Assembly: GCF_000241325.1 (NCBI RefSeq)
Contig: NZ_BAEI01000059.1
Location: 62,001-126,000 of the forward strand
Length of the DNA: 64,000 nt
Source of the DNA: Gordonia polyisoprenivorans NBRC 16320 = JCM 10675
GTDB taxonomy: Bacteria > Actinomycetota > Actinomycetes > Mycobacteriales > Mycobacteriaceae
Direction of reading: 5' to 3'
Below, one piece after another: positions 57,001 through 64,000 of the stretch (its first letter is position 1; each line of letters starts with the position of its first letter). The notes under the pieces are model-generated. The model saw only the letters and a list, made by a program, of their open reading frames with translations, was not told the DNA's origin and searched no databases. The translations under genes were made by a program, and so were the position numbers.

Positions 57001-58106
57001 CCGTGTCAGAGACCCGCACCGCACCCACGGCGCCGGCGTCGACCCCACAAGGGTCGCCCCCCGCCTCGTCCGCCCCCGCCTCGTCCGCCGCGCCGACCGA
57101 CCCGTCCCCCAACGGACGCAAGTTGTTACGCCTGGAGATCCGCAACGCGCAGACCCCGATCGAACGCAAGCCCTCCTGGATCAAGACGCGCGCGACGATG
57201 GGGCCCGAGTACACCGAACTCAAAGGTTTGGTGAAACGCGAAGGGCTGCATACGGTCTGCGAGGAAGCCGGATGCCCCAACATCTACGAGTGCTGGGAAG
57301 ACCGCGAGGCCACCTTCCTCATCGGCGGCGAGCAGTGCACCCGCCGGTGCGACTTCTGCCAGATCGATACCGGCAAGCCCGCCGAACTCGATCGCGACGA
57401 GCCCCGCCGCGTCGCCGAGAGCGTGCAGGCGATGGGCCTGCGCTACTCCACCATCACCGGCGTCGCCCGCGACGACCTCCCCGACGAGGGTGTCTGGCTC
57501 TACGCCGAGACGGTGCGTGCGATCCACCGGCTCAACCCTGGTACCGGTGTGGAGAATCTGATCCCCGACTTCCACGCCAAGCCCGATCTGCTCGCCGAGG
57601 TCTTCGAGTCCCGGCCGGAAGTGCTCGCACACAACCTGGAAACGGTGCCGCGGATCTTCAAGCGGATTCGTCCGGCGTTCCGCTACGAGCGGTCCCTCGA
57701 TGTGCTCACCCAGGCCCGTGACTTCGGTCTGGTCACCAAGTCCAACCTCATCCTCGGGATGGGTGAAACCCCGACCGAGGTGCAGTCGGCGATCGTCGAC
57801 CTGCACGAGGCCGGTTGCGACATCCTGACGATCACCCAATACCTGCGCCCCTCGGCGCGCCACCATCCGGTGGAGCGTTGGGTCAAGCCCGAGGAGTTCG
57901 TCGATCATTCCGAGTTCGCCCGCGAGGTCGGATTCGCCGGGGTGATGGCCGGGCCGCTCGTGCGTTCGTCCTACCGCGCCGGCCGGCTCTACGCGCAGGC
58001 GATGGCGCATCACGGGCGGGAGTTGCCGCCGTCGTTGGCGCACCTCGCCGACGAGGGTTCGGCCAGCCAGGAGGCCTCCTCGTTGATGGCGCGACTGGCC
58101 CGCTGA
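56997..58106 (+). CDS. lipA: Lipoyl synthase LipA
   Basis: The 369-residue radical SAM enzyme inserts two sulfurs into octanoyl domains. It has the auxiliary-cluster cysteines C88, C93 and C99 ([12 protein letters not shown]), the SAM-cluster C114, C118, C121 (CTRRCDFC) and the C-terminal RSSYRAG serine. The first 40 residues are a low-complexity Ala/Pro/Ser/Thr extension absent from M. tuberculosis LipA. GTG 56997 overlaps the lipB stop; a later start cannot be excluded. Confidence 0.95.
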   Translation: MTVSETRTAPTAPASTPQGSPPASSAPASSAAPTDPSPNGRKLLRLEIRNAQTPIERKPSWIKTRATMGPEYTELKGLVKREGLHTVCEEAGCPNIYECWEDREATFLIGGEQCTRRCDFCQIDTGKPAELDRDEPRRVAESVQAMGLRYSTITGVARDDLPDEGVWLYAETVRAIHRLNPGTGVENLIPDFHAKPDLLAEVFESRPEVLAHNLETVPRIFKRIRPAFRYERSLDVLTQARDFGLVTKSNLILGMGETPTEVQSAIVDLHEAGCDILTITQYLRPSARHHPVERWVKPEEFVDHSEFAREVGFAGVMAGPLVRSSYRAGRLYAQAMAHHGRELPPSLAHLADEGSASQEASSLMARLAR

Positions 58107-58157
58107 ACCGGACACCTGCGCCGGCGACCGCATTGTCGATCAGCGCGCCCGCAGACG

Positions 58158-58163
58158 TATCCT
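58158..58163 (+). promoter_or_regulatory. -10 hexamer for DUF4191 gene
   Basis: TATCCT, seven bases, then ATG at 58171, indicating a leaderless transcript and favouring this ATG over the GTG two codons earlier. Confidence 0.6.
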
Positions 58164-58170
58164 GGTGAGC

Positions 58171-58917
58171 ATGGCAAAGGCGCAAGCGGCGAGCAAAGCG
58201 GACAAGAAGGCCGCACGACAGGCCCGACAGAAGGCCTCCAAGGAGCGGTTCACGCAGCTCTGGCAGGCGTTCCAGATGCAGCGCAAGGAAGACAAACGGC
58301 TGATCCCGTACATGGTCGGCCTGTTCGTGCTGATCGTGGCGATCTTCGTGGTGATCGGTCTGTTCGTCGGCTCTCCGTGGCTGCTCGTTCCCATCGGTGT
58401 GGTGCTCGGTATTCTCGCCGCCTTCCTCCTCTTCGGACGACGCGTGCAGAAGACCGTCTACACCAAGGCCGAAGGGCAACCCGGAGCAGCCGGATGGGCG
58501 CTGTCGAACATGCGCGGCCAGTGGCGGGTGCAGCAGGCGGTCACCGGCACCTCCCATCTCGACGCCGTGCACCGGGTGATCGGCAAGCCCGGGGTCATCC
58601 TCGTCGGCGAGGGCTCCCCGAGTCGCGTCACAACGCTTCTGGGACAAGAGAAGAAGAAAGTCGCGCGCGTTGTCGGTGACACCCCGATCTACCAGATCAT
58701 GGTCGGCAACGACGACGGCCAGGTGCCGTTGTCGAAGCTCGAACGGCACCTCAACAAGCTGCCGGGCAACATCGACCGCAAGCGCATGGAGACCCTCGAG
58801 GGCCGATTGTCGGCGCTCGGCGGCAAGCAGCCCGGACCGGGCATGCCCAAGGGCCCGCTGCCCGGCAATGCCAAGATGCGCAGCATGCAGCGCACCGCGC
58901 GGCGTCGCGGCGCCTGA
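58171..58917 (+). CDS. DUF4191 membrane protein
   Basis: The 248-residue product (Rv2219 family) has a Lys/Ala-rich N-terminal helix (ASKADKKAARQARQKASKER), two membrane helices at about residues 47-90, and a soluble C-terminal domain (GKPGVILVGEGSPSRVTTLL, PLSKLERHLNKLPGNIDRKR). Function is unknown. It follows lipA and is terminated by paired hairpins shared with the convergent gene. Confidence 0.9.
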   Translation: MAKAQAASKADKKAARQARQKASKERFTQLWQAFQMQRKEDKRLIPYMVGLFVLIVAIFVVIGLFVGSPWLLVPIGVVLGILAAFLLFGRRVQKTVYTKAEGQPGAAGWALSNMRGQWRVQQAVTGTSHLDAVHRVIGKPGVILVGEGSPSRVTTLLGQEKKKVARVVGDTPIYQIMVGNDDGQVPLSKLERHLNKLPGNIDRKRMETLEGRLSALGGKQPGPGMPKGPLPGNAKMRSMQRTARRRGA

Positions 58918-58960
58918 TCACGCGGCGCGTGATCACCACGCGGTCAGACGCCGACCGCGT
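58916..58960. terminator. Twin hairpins between convergent genes
   Basis: GATCACGC-GGC-GCGTGATC (58916-58934) starts at the DUF4191 stop, and ACGCGGTC/GACCGCGT with a seven-base loop follows (58938-58960). Together they can terminate both directions. Confidence 0.65.
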
Positions 58961-58963
58961 CGG

Positions 58964-60424
58964 TCACGCGGCGTAACCAACGATCGACGACCGAGTTCCG
59001 GCGTCGACTCCGTCGTCGATGAGTAGCAGGTGGCCGGCCACGACCTGCCAGTGTGCCGCGGTGTTCGGTGCCGGCAGGTGCCACCGTTGGGCTCCGGTGC
59101 GAATGTCATACGCGCCGAGTGCAGGGCTGCTCGGTCGCTGGTCTGCATCGGCCTCTCCGCCCAGGATCATGCGAACGCCGTCGAAGCCGACGAATCCCTG
59201 TCCGAAACCGGCGGTGAAACCACTGATCCGGGAACCGGACCGGGCGTCGAGCACCGTCCACCTGCGCGTGCTGCTCAGGTCTTCGCTGAATTCGTCGACG
59301 ACGGTGACGACATACCGATCGCCGAGCATCTGCAGTGAGGAACCCTGCGACGGCCGCGTCCACCTCAGGTCGGCGCCGGCTCCCGACGCCAGTCCGATCG
59401 TGGTGTTCGACTCCACAGAAATGAAGTCGGCATTGATGGCCTGCACCGGGCCGGCAGCACTGTCCCCGGACGAGATACGCCATCCTGAGATCTCACCGGT
59501 CCGCACCCCGTCGGCATCGAAGAAGTCGATCGTGTCCCGGCCCGCCCCGGGGAGACCGCTCGTCACGAACCCGGATCGGTGGATGACCACCGCCTCCCGA
59601 CCGTCCGCCGAGTGCAGGAGTCGGCCGGAGTCGAGGCGAAGAACGGTGACTCCACCGCGAAAACCGCTCAGCGCAACCAGATTCGCGGCTTCGGAGACCA
59701 CCGGTTGCCCCTGATCGAGCGGCGGGCGCACCGTCCACAACGCATGCCCGCGGGAATCGAACCTGGTGATGACCGTCTGTAGCGGTGGCACATCGGCGTC
59801 GGTACCAAAGCCCGCAACGGGCACCAACGTGGAGTCCACGGGGATCTCCTCGGGGAGCGTGATGTTCTCCATCTCGACGGTCAGCACCAGGAAGCCGTCG
59901 CCGGCGCGCATGATCCTCGAGGACCCCGAGATCGGGATCGTCGCGGTGGCGACGTCGTCTCCGGTATCCGGATCGACGAACGACACCCTGGTCACGATCG
60001 CGGCACCGTCTCTGGCCATTCGGGTGCACGCGAGTCTCTTGTCGCGACTGATCGCACAGGAGTTCTCCCATCCGATTCTCGGCGCCCTCCACAGCGGCCT
60101 GCCCGTGTCGGGATCGATGGCGAGCACCGCGGACGGACGGCCGAGCCTGTTCCGCGACACCCGCACCAGGAGATGATCGTCGGCCGCCTCGACGGACACG
60201 CTCGCATCATCGAAATCTTTGCCGAACAGCGAAGCCGCATCGACGCTCCATCGGGCTTCGGGCGGCGCGGCCATCTGTCCCAGCGTGCGACTCTCCGGCG
60301 GTTGGGCCGCCTCACCACGCTCCAGCACACCGAACACGGAAAGCACCAGTGCGCCGATGCTCAGCACGGCAGTCAGCGTCAGCGCCTCGCGCCGACCTCG
60401 ATTCGCACCGACACGCCCACGCAC
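58964..60424 (-). CDS. Membrane-anchored PQQ-like beta-propeller protein
   Basis: The 486-residue protein has an N-terminal anchor/signal helix (TLTAVLSIGALVLSVFGVL) and then repeated beta-propeller blades: AIDPDTGRPLWRAPRIGW, FVDPDTGDDVATA, LDARSGSRISGF and AYDIRTGAQRWHLPAPN are PQQ-enzyme-like blade ends. No catalytic PQQ residues are evident, so it is probably a binding or scaffolding protein outside the membrane. GTG 60424 is 13 bases after the RDD gene stop. It has no M. tuberculosis counterpart at this place. Confidence 0.75.
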   Translation of the reverse strand: MRGRVGANRGRREALTLTAVLSIGALVLSVFGVLERGEAAQPPESRTLGQMAAPPEARWSVDAASLFGKDFDDASVSVEAADDHLLVRVSRNRLGRPSAVLAIDPDTGRPLWRAPRIGWENSCAISRDKRLACTRMARDGAAIVTRVSFVDPDTGDDVATATIPISGSSRIMRAGDGFLVLTVEMENITLPEEIPVDSTLVPVAGFGTDADVPPLQTVITRFDSRGHALWTVRPPLDQGQPVVSEAANLVALSGFRGGVTVLRLDSGRLLHSADGREAVVIHRSGFVTSGLPGAGRDTIDFFDADGVRTGEISGWRISSGDSAAGPVQAINADFISVESNTTIGLASGAGADLRWTRPSQGSSLQMLGDRYVVTVVDEFSEDLSSTRRWTVLDARSGSRISGFTAGFGQGFVGFDGVRMILGGEADADQRPSSPALGAYDIRTGAQRWHLPAPNTAAHWQVVAGHLLLIDDGVDAGTRSSIVGYAA

Positions 60425-60437
60425 CAGACGCCCGCCC

Positions 60438-60935
60438 TCAGCGACTCCGGACCATCGCGGTGCCGGTCGCGCGATCGTGCAGTGCGCGGCCGTTGTAGTC
60501 GTTCATCAGTGCGGGCACCAGGAACACGATCAGCACCTGCCGCATCAATGCACGGATCACGCCGACCGCGGCGACGGGAGCCTTCCCGGCGATCTCGTCG
60601 GCCAGTCGCTCGGGTCCGTGGTCGACGCGCGCCACCCGCATGCCCACGGCGAACTGCCCGGGCGTGAAGCCGAACATCGTCACGGTGAACACGCCGATGA
60701 CGAACCACACGGCGAGCACGGCGAGGCCGAGGTTCGGTGATCCGAAGCCGACGAAGAACAGCGACAGCCCGCCGCCGATGATCCAGTCGACGAGCAGCGC
60801 GAGCGTGCGCGGCCACCCGGGGACCAGCGCTCCGGGTCCGCTCTCGGGCAGTCCGAGGTCGGCGCCGCGATATTCGAGGTCGGCCGGTGCGCCCGACTGC
60901 GGGCCCGACAACCAGGAGCCGGTGGCCCTGCTCAT
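60438..60935 (-). CDS. RDD-family membrane protein
   Basis: The 165-residue protein has the RDD fold: WPRTLALLVDWIIGGGLSLF (helix 1 with R and D), two further helices, and FTPGQFAVGMRVARVDHG. It matches Rv2219A by position. RDD proteins are small transporter-like membrane proteins of unclear role. GGGGGTGAT precedes the ATG. It is divergent from glnA1 by 341 bases and is transcribed with the beta-propeller gene. Confidence 0.9.
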   Translation of the reverse strand: MSRATGSWLSGPQSGAPADLEYRGADLGLPESGPGALVPGWPRTLALLVDWIIGGGLSLFFVGFGSPNLGLAVLAVWFVIGVFTVTMFGFTPGQFAVGMRVARVDHGPERLADEIAGKAPVAAVGVIRALMRQVLIVFLVPALMNDYNGRALHDRATGTAMVRSR

Positions 60936-61120
60936 GCGCGATCACCCCCGGCACCCACATGCCCGGTGCTCGCGTGCTCGGTTCTGCCGGTGATCCGCGG
61001 GTCGTTCATGTTTTCCATGGTAGAGGCAGTGACTTCCCTGACGAGATCACCGTTCGCTTTCGTCCGGGGCGTGCATACGGAATAGTTGCCGTGGGCACGA
61101 CAACGCATCGCCACGGCCGT

Positions 61121-61136
61121 GTAACACAGGGGAAAC
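61121..61136 (+). promoter_or_regulatory. GlnR-type box upstream of glnA1
   Basis: GTAAC-N6-GAAAC matches the actinobacterial GlnR pattern (two AC dinucleotides nine bases apart). It ends seven bases before a TTGACG -35 element, the usual place for an activator. The rest of the 341-bp RDD-glnA1 gap shows only a CATGGAAAACATG dyad near 61008-61020. Confidence 0.7.
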
Positions 61137-61142
61137 ACTTCC

Positions 61143-61174
61143 TTGACGTGCGGGCAACGTCGCGTCCATACGGT
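61143..61174 (+). promoter_or_regulatory. glnA1 promoter
   Basis: TTGACG at 61143-61148 is a good -35, with CATACG or TACGGT at 61167-61174 as the -10 (spacing 18-20). Transcription would start near 61180, giving a leader of about 95 bases with AAGGAG before the GTG. Confidence 0.5.
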
Positions 61175-61276
61175 TCTGGCTGAGATCCGCCGCGGTTTCT
61201 TGCGCGGTGGTCCAGGCGCGTCAGGTCCGCGTGTACACGCCGGCCTGACCCCGACAAGTTAAGGAGTCACCGCACG

Positions 61277-62710
61277 GTGTACAGCAGCAACGAAGAACTA
61301 CTCGAGGGCATCAAGAAGGAAGGTGTCGAGTACGTCGACATCCGCTTCTGTGACCTGCCCGGTGTGATGCAGCACTTCTCGATTCCGGCTTCGGCCTTCG
61401 ACGAGTCGGTGTTCGAGGACGGCCTGGCATTCGACGGCTCGTCGGTGCGCGGCTTCCAGTCGATCGACGAGTCCGACATGATGCTGCTCCCCGATCCGGC
61501 CACCGCGCGGATCGACCCCTTCCGTCGCGCCAAGACGATGAACGTCAGCTTCTTCGTCCACGATCCGTTCACCCGTGAGGCCTACAGCCGCGACCCGCGC
61601 AACGTCGCCCGCAAGGCCGAGGACTACCTGGCCTCCACCGGCATCGCCGACACCTGCTTCTTCGGCGCCGAGGCCGAGTTCTACATCTTCGATTCGGTCG
61701 CCTTCGACTCGCAGATGAACGGCACCTTCTACGAGGTCGAGTCCGAGTCCGGCTGGTGGAACACCGGTTCGCCCACCGACCCCGACGGTTCACCGAACCT
61801 CGGCTACAAGGTCCGCCCCAAGGGCGGCTACTTCCCGGTGGCGCCCTACGACCACTACGTCGACCTGCGCGACGAGATGTCGACCAACCTGACCAACGCG
61901 GGCTTCGAGCTCGAGCGCGGTCACCACGAGGTCGGTACCGGCGGCCAGGCCGAGATCAATTACAAGTTCAACACGCTGCTGCACGCCGCCGACGACGTCC
62001 TTCTGTTCAAGTACATCATCAAGAACACCGCGTACGCGAACGGCAAGACCGTCACCTTCATGCCGAAGCCGCTGTTCGGCGACAACGGCTCGGGCATGCA
62101 CGCCCACCAGTCGCTGTGGAAGGACGGCAAGCCGCTGTTCCACGACGAAGCCGGATACGCGGGCCTGTCGGATCTGGCGCGCTACTACATCGGCGGCATC
62201 CTGCATCACGCACCGTCGTTGCTGGCCTTCACCAACCCCACGGTGAACTCCTACAAGCGTCTGGTGCCGGGCTACGAGGCCCCGATCAACCTGGTGTACA
62301 GCCAGCGCAACCGGTCGGCGTGCGTGCGCATCCCGATCACCGGCAACAACCCGAAGGCCAAGCGCCTGGAGTTCCGTTGCCCCGACAGCTCGGGCAACCC
62401 GTACCTGGCCTTTGCGGCGATGATGATGGCCGGCCTCGACGGCATCAAGAACAAGATCGAGCCGCACGAGCCCGTCGACAAGGATCTCTACGAGCTGCCG
62501 CCCGAGGAGGCCAAGAACATCCCGCAGGCCCCGACCTCGCTGTCGGCGGTCATCGACAAACTCGAAGAGGATCACGAATACCTCACCGCCGGTGGCGTGT
62601 TCACCGAGGACCTCATCGAGACCTGGATCGCGCTCAAGCGTGAGAACGAGATCGAGCCGGTCCAGATCCGTCCGCATCCGTACGAGTTCGCGCTCTACTA
62701 CGACTGCTGA
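61277..62710 (+). CDS. glnA1: Glutamine synthetase type I
   Basis: The 477-residue enzyme carries GSI motifs: [68 protein letters not shown], and the adenylylation loop with Y405 in [10 protein letters not shown]. It makes glutamine from glutamate and ammonia and is very close to M. tuberculosis GlnA1. The first ten residues diverge from that protein. GTG 61277 has AAGGAG ten bases upstream. A GlnR box and a strong terminator flank it. Confidence 0.97.
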   Translation: MYSSNEELLEGIKKEGVEYVDIRFCDLPGVMQHFSIPASAFDESVFEDGLAFDGSSVRGFQSIDESDMMLLPDPATARIDPFRRAKTMNVSFFVHDPFTREAYSRDPRNVARKAEDYLASTGIADTCFFGAEAEFYIFDSVAFDSQMNGTFYEVESESGWWNTGSPTDPDGSPNLGYKVRPKGGYFPVAPYDHYVDLRDEMSTNLTNAGFELERGHHEVGTGGQAEINYKFNTLLHAADDVLLFKYIIKNTAYANGKTVTFMPKPLFGDNGSGMHAHQSLWKDGKPLFHDEAGYAGLSDLARYYIGGILHHAPSLLAFTNPTVNSYKRLVPGYEAPINLVYSQRNRSACVRIPITGNNPKAKRLEFRCPDSSGNPYLAFAAMMMAGLDGIKNKIEPHEPVDKDLYELPPEEAKNIPQAPTSLSAVIDKLEEDHEYLTAGGVFTEDLIETWIALKRENEIEPVQIRPHPYEFALYYDC

Positions 62711-62724
62711 TCTCTGACACAAAG

Positions 62725-62766
62725 CACCGCGGGCCCACCGACAACAGAGTCGGTGGGCCCGCGGTG
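62725..62766 (+). terminator. glnA1 terminator
   Basis: An 18-bp perfect stem (62725-62742 with 62749-62766) with loop AACAGA lies 14 bases after the glnA1 stop. Confidence 0.9.
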
Positions 62767-62875
62767 TGCGTGAGACCGGACGGTCGCCGGGGCACCCCAT
62801 GACGCAGGTCACAGGACAAAATGTGAATGATGCCACGGAGGACCTTTTGCTCTCACGCGATCACATCTCAGCCCG

Positions 62876-62881
62876 TAATCT
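62876..62881 (+). promoter_or_regulatory. -10 hexamer for 61-residue gene
   Basis: TAATCT, seven pyrimidine bases, then ATG at 62889, with no ribosome binding site. Confidence 0.6.
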
Positions 62882-62888
62882 TCTTCTC

Positions 62889-63074
62889 ATGTCCCGTATG
62901 CTTTTTGTTGAAGATCTCGTCCCCGGCGATCGCATCGCCCTGGACGGCATCCGTGCCGTCGTCCGCAAACAGGTTCCGCATGGCACCGACCAACGCCTCG
63001 TCGAACTCGCCCACAGCTCCGACGATCGCAGCGAACTCATCTTGAAGTCCGGCTCCAAGGTCGAGGTCTACTGA
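62889..63074 (+). CDS. Small conserved-looking protein, 61 residues
   Basis: The product reads MSRMLFVEDLVPGDRIALDG at its start and ends ELILKSGSKVEVY; alternating charged and hydrophobic residues suggest a small beta barrel (SH3- or Hint-like). I do not recognise a named family. The leaderless promoter supports it as real. It overlaps the convergent MFS gene by seven bases. Confidence 0.65.
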   Translation: MSRMLFVEDLVPGDRIALDGIRAVVRKQVPHGTDQRLVELAHSSDDRSELILKSGSKVEVY

Positions 63075-64000
63075 TCCCCACCACGTTCTGCTCGCAGATG
63101 TGAGCGAACGCGGTCGGTAACTCCCTCGGAGACCATCGGCAAGCGGTCGACCGACGGCGTGCGCGCCGCCCACACGATCAGCACCGCGGTCACCCCCAGG
63201 ATTCCGGCTCCCACCCACGCCACCACCGCCATCCCGTCGACGAATGCACCGCGCGCAGCGTCGAGGATCTGTGCGGCCATCTCGGCGGGTTCGCGATGCG
63301 CCACCGCGCTCGCCCCGGCCAGACTGCGGCCTGCCTCCACTGGCCCCACGCCCGCCGGATAGCTCACGCGGTAGACCGCGTTGAGCACACTTCCCAGCAG
63401 CGCGATGCCCAGCGCACCGCCGAGTTCACTCGATGTCTCCAGCAGCCCCGAGGTCGCTCCGGCACGATCGGCAGGTGCGATCCCGACGACGTGGTCGGCG
63501 ATCACCGAGGTGGTCGCCACGATTCCGCCGGCGAGCAACGTCGACGCGACGAGCACCACGAGCAGTGAGTCCTGACCGATGAGGGCCGCGAGCAGCGCGA
63601 AGCCACAGGCCGCCACCACCAGTCCCCCGACCATCACCGCGGGACGGCCGAACCGTCCGGCCGCCACGGCCGCAGTCGGCGCCGCCACCGCGACGAACAG
63701 CGATGGCACCACACTCCACAGGGCGGCCCGCAGCGGGCTGAAACCGAGTACCGACTGCAGGTATTGCGTCACCATGATCGAGTTGCCGAGCAGCGCGAAC
63801 ATGCAGATGAGATTGGTCCAGATCGACGCCGCGAACCGGCGCTCACCGAGAAGCGCCAGGTCGAGCATCGGATCCCCCAGGCGCCGTTGACGTCTCACAA
63901 AGGCCACCCCGAGCACCACCCCCACGACACCGATCGCCAGCCGGCCCGGCGACCACCCGTCGGCGGCGATCTCCTTGATCGCATAGATCACGGGCAGGAT
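63068..64000 (-). CDS. MFS drug-exporter-like transporter, C-terminal part
   Basis: About 310 residues of a major facilitator protein are present; the N-terminal part lies beyond the right edge. RRQRRLGDPMLDLALLGERRF and GATSGLLETSSELGGALGIA are typical of the 14-helix EmrB/QacA (DHA2) exporters. Eight or so helices are visible. The substrate is unknown. The stop at 63068 lies inside the end of the small gene on the other strand. Confidence 0.85.
   Translation of the reverse strand: MLPVIYAIKEIAADGWSPGRLAIGVVGVVLGVAFVRRQRRLGDPMLDLALLGERRFAASIWTNLICMFALLGNSIMVTQYLQSVLGFSPLRAALWSVVPSLFVAVAAPTAAVAAGRFGRPAVMVGGLVVAACGFALLAALIGQDSLLVVLVASTLLAGGIVATTSVIADHVVGIAPADRAGATSGLLETSSELGGALGIALLGSVLNAVYRVSYPAGVGPVEAGRSLAGASAVAHREPAEMAAQILDAARGAFVDGMAVVAWVGAGILGVTAVLIVWAARTPSVDRLPMVSEGVTDRVRSHLRAERGGDQ

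Overview
The window is a high-GC actinobacterial chromosome segment. Its gene order follows, almost gene for gene, the Mycobacterium tuberculosis block from mraZ (Rv2166c) to glnA1 (Rv2220): mraZ, DUF3040, GNAT, lppM, metF, idsA2, mptA, Rv2175c, pknL, aroG, RNase AS, mptC-type mannosyltransferase, acyltransferase, Rv2183c-Rv2186c, fadD15, pimB', Rv2189c, Rv2190c, Rv2191, trpD, ctaE-qcrCAB, ctaF-ctaC, asnB, adoK, erpA, glycerate kinase, DUF3043, cobT, cobS, ilvE, gcvT, pepB, dlaT, TIGR01777, lipB, lipA, DUF4191, RDD, glnA1. Lipomannan and PIM genes plus a class II DAHP synthase indicate a mycolate-type actinomycete (Mycobacteriales). Several departures from M. tuberculosis (no mmpS3, a cobU-cobT fusion, an extra GH13 gene, an extra beta-propeller gene, a ROK kinase in place of Rv2180c) fit a Gordonia-like relative better than Mycobacterium itself; the genus is inference.

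Layout: 1-5.6 kb, mraZ (partial), DUF3040, a HEPN gene, and an overlapping GNAT / FAD oxidoreductase / LppM operon. 5.6-22.6 kb, folate, prenyl diphosphate, lipomannan and phospholipid genes, pknL with its neighbour Rv2175c, aroG, an ArsA-like/SRPBCC operon, fadD15 and pimB'. 22.6-26.6 kb, a cell-wall group on the minus strand: HExxH lipoprotein, two NlpC/P60 hydrolases, a small CxxC protein, and a clear ydaO-type c-di-AMP riboswitch. 26.8-40 kb, exonuclease/GIY-YIG fusion, trpD, and the cytochrome bcc-aa3 supercomplex genes (ctaE-qcrCAB, ctaC-ctaF) with a PAP2-diacylglycerol kinase fusion and a GH13 enzyme between them. 40-51 kb, asnB, adoK, Fe-S carrier, cobalamin late steps, ilvE, gcvT. 51-64 kb, CHAP protein, leucyl aminopeptidase, the lipoate/E2 group (dlaT, lipB, lipA), glnA1 with a GlnR-like box, and a partial MFS exporter.

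Most of the window is conserved housekeeping DNA and I see no unmistakably new multi-gene system, prophage, IS element, CRISPR array, tRNA or rRNA. The unusual content is regulatory: a perfect LexA/SOS box, a MraZ operator, a c-di-AMP riboswitch, a GlnR-like box, related dyads near ctaE and ctaC, many genes whose start codon lies 6-7 bases after a -10-like hexamer (probable leaderless mRNAs), and an unusual number of short tandem repeats (22, 17, 24, 53, 8 and 27 bp periods) in gaps beside envelope and metabolic genes. All coordinates and motifs were read by eye; homology statements rest on remembered family sequences, not searches.
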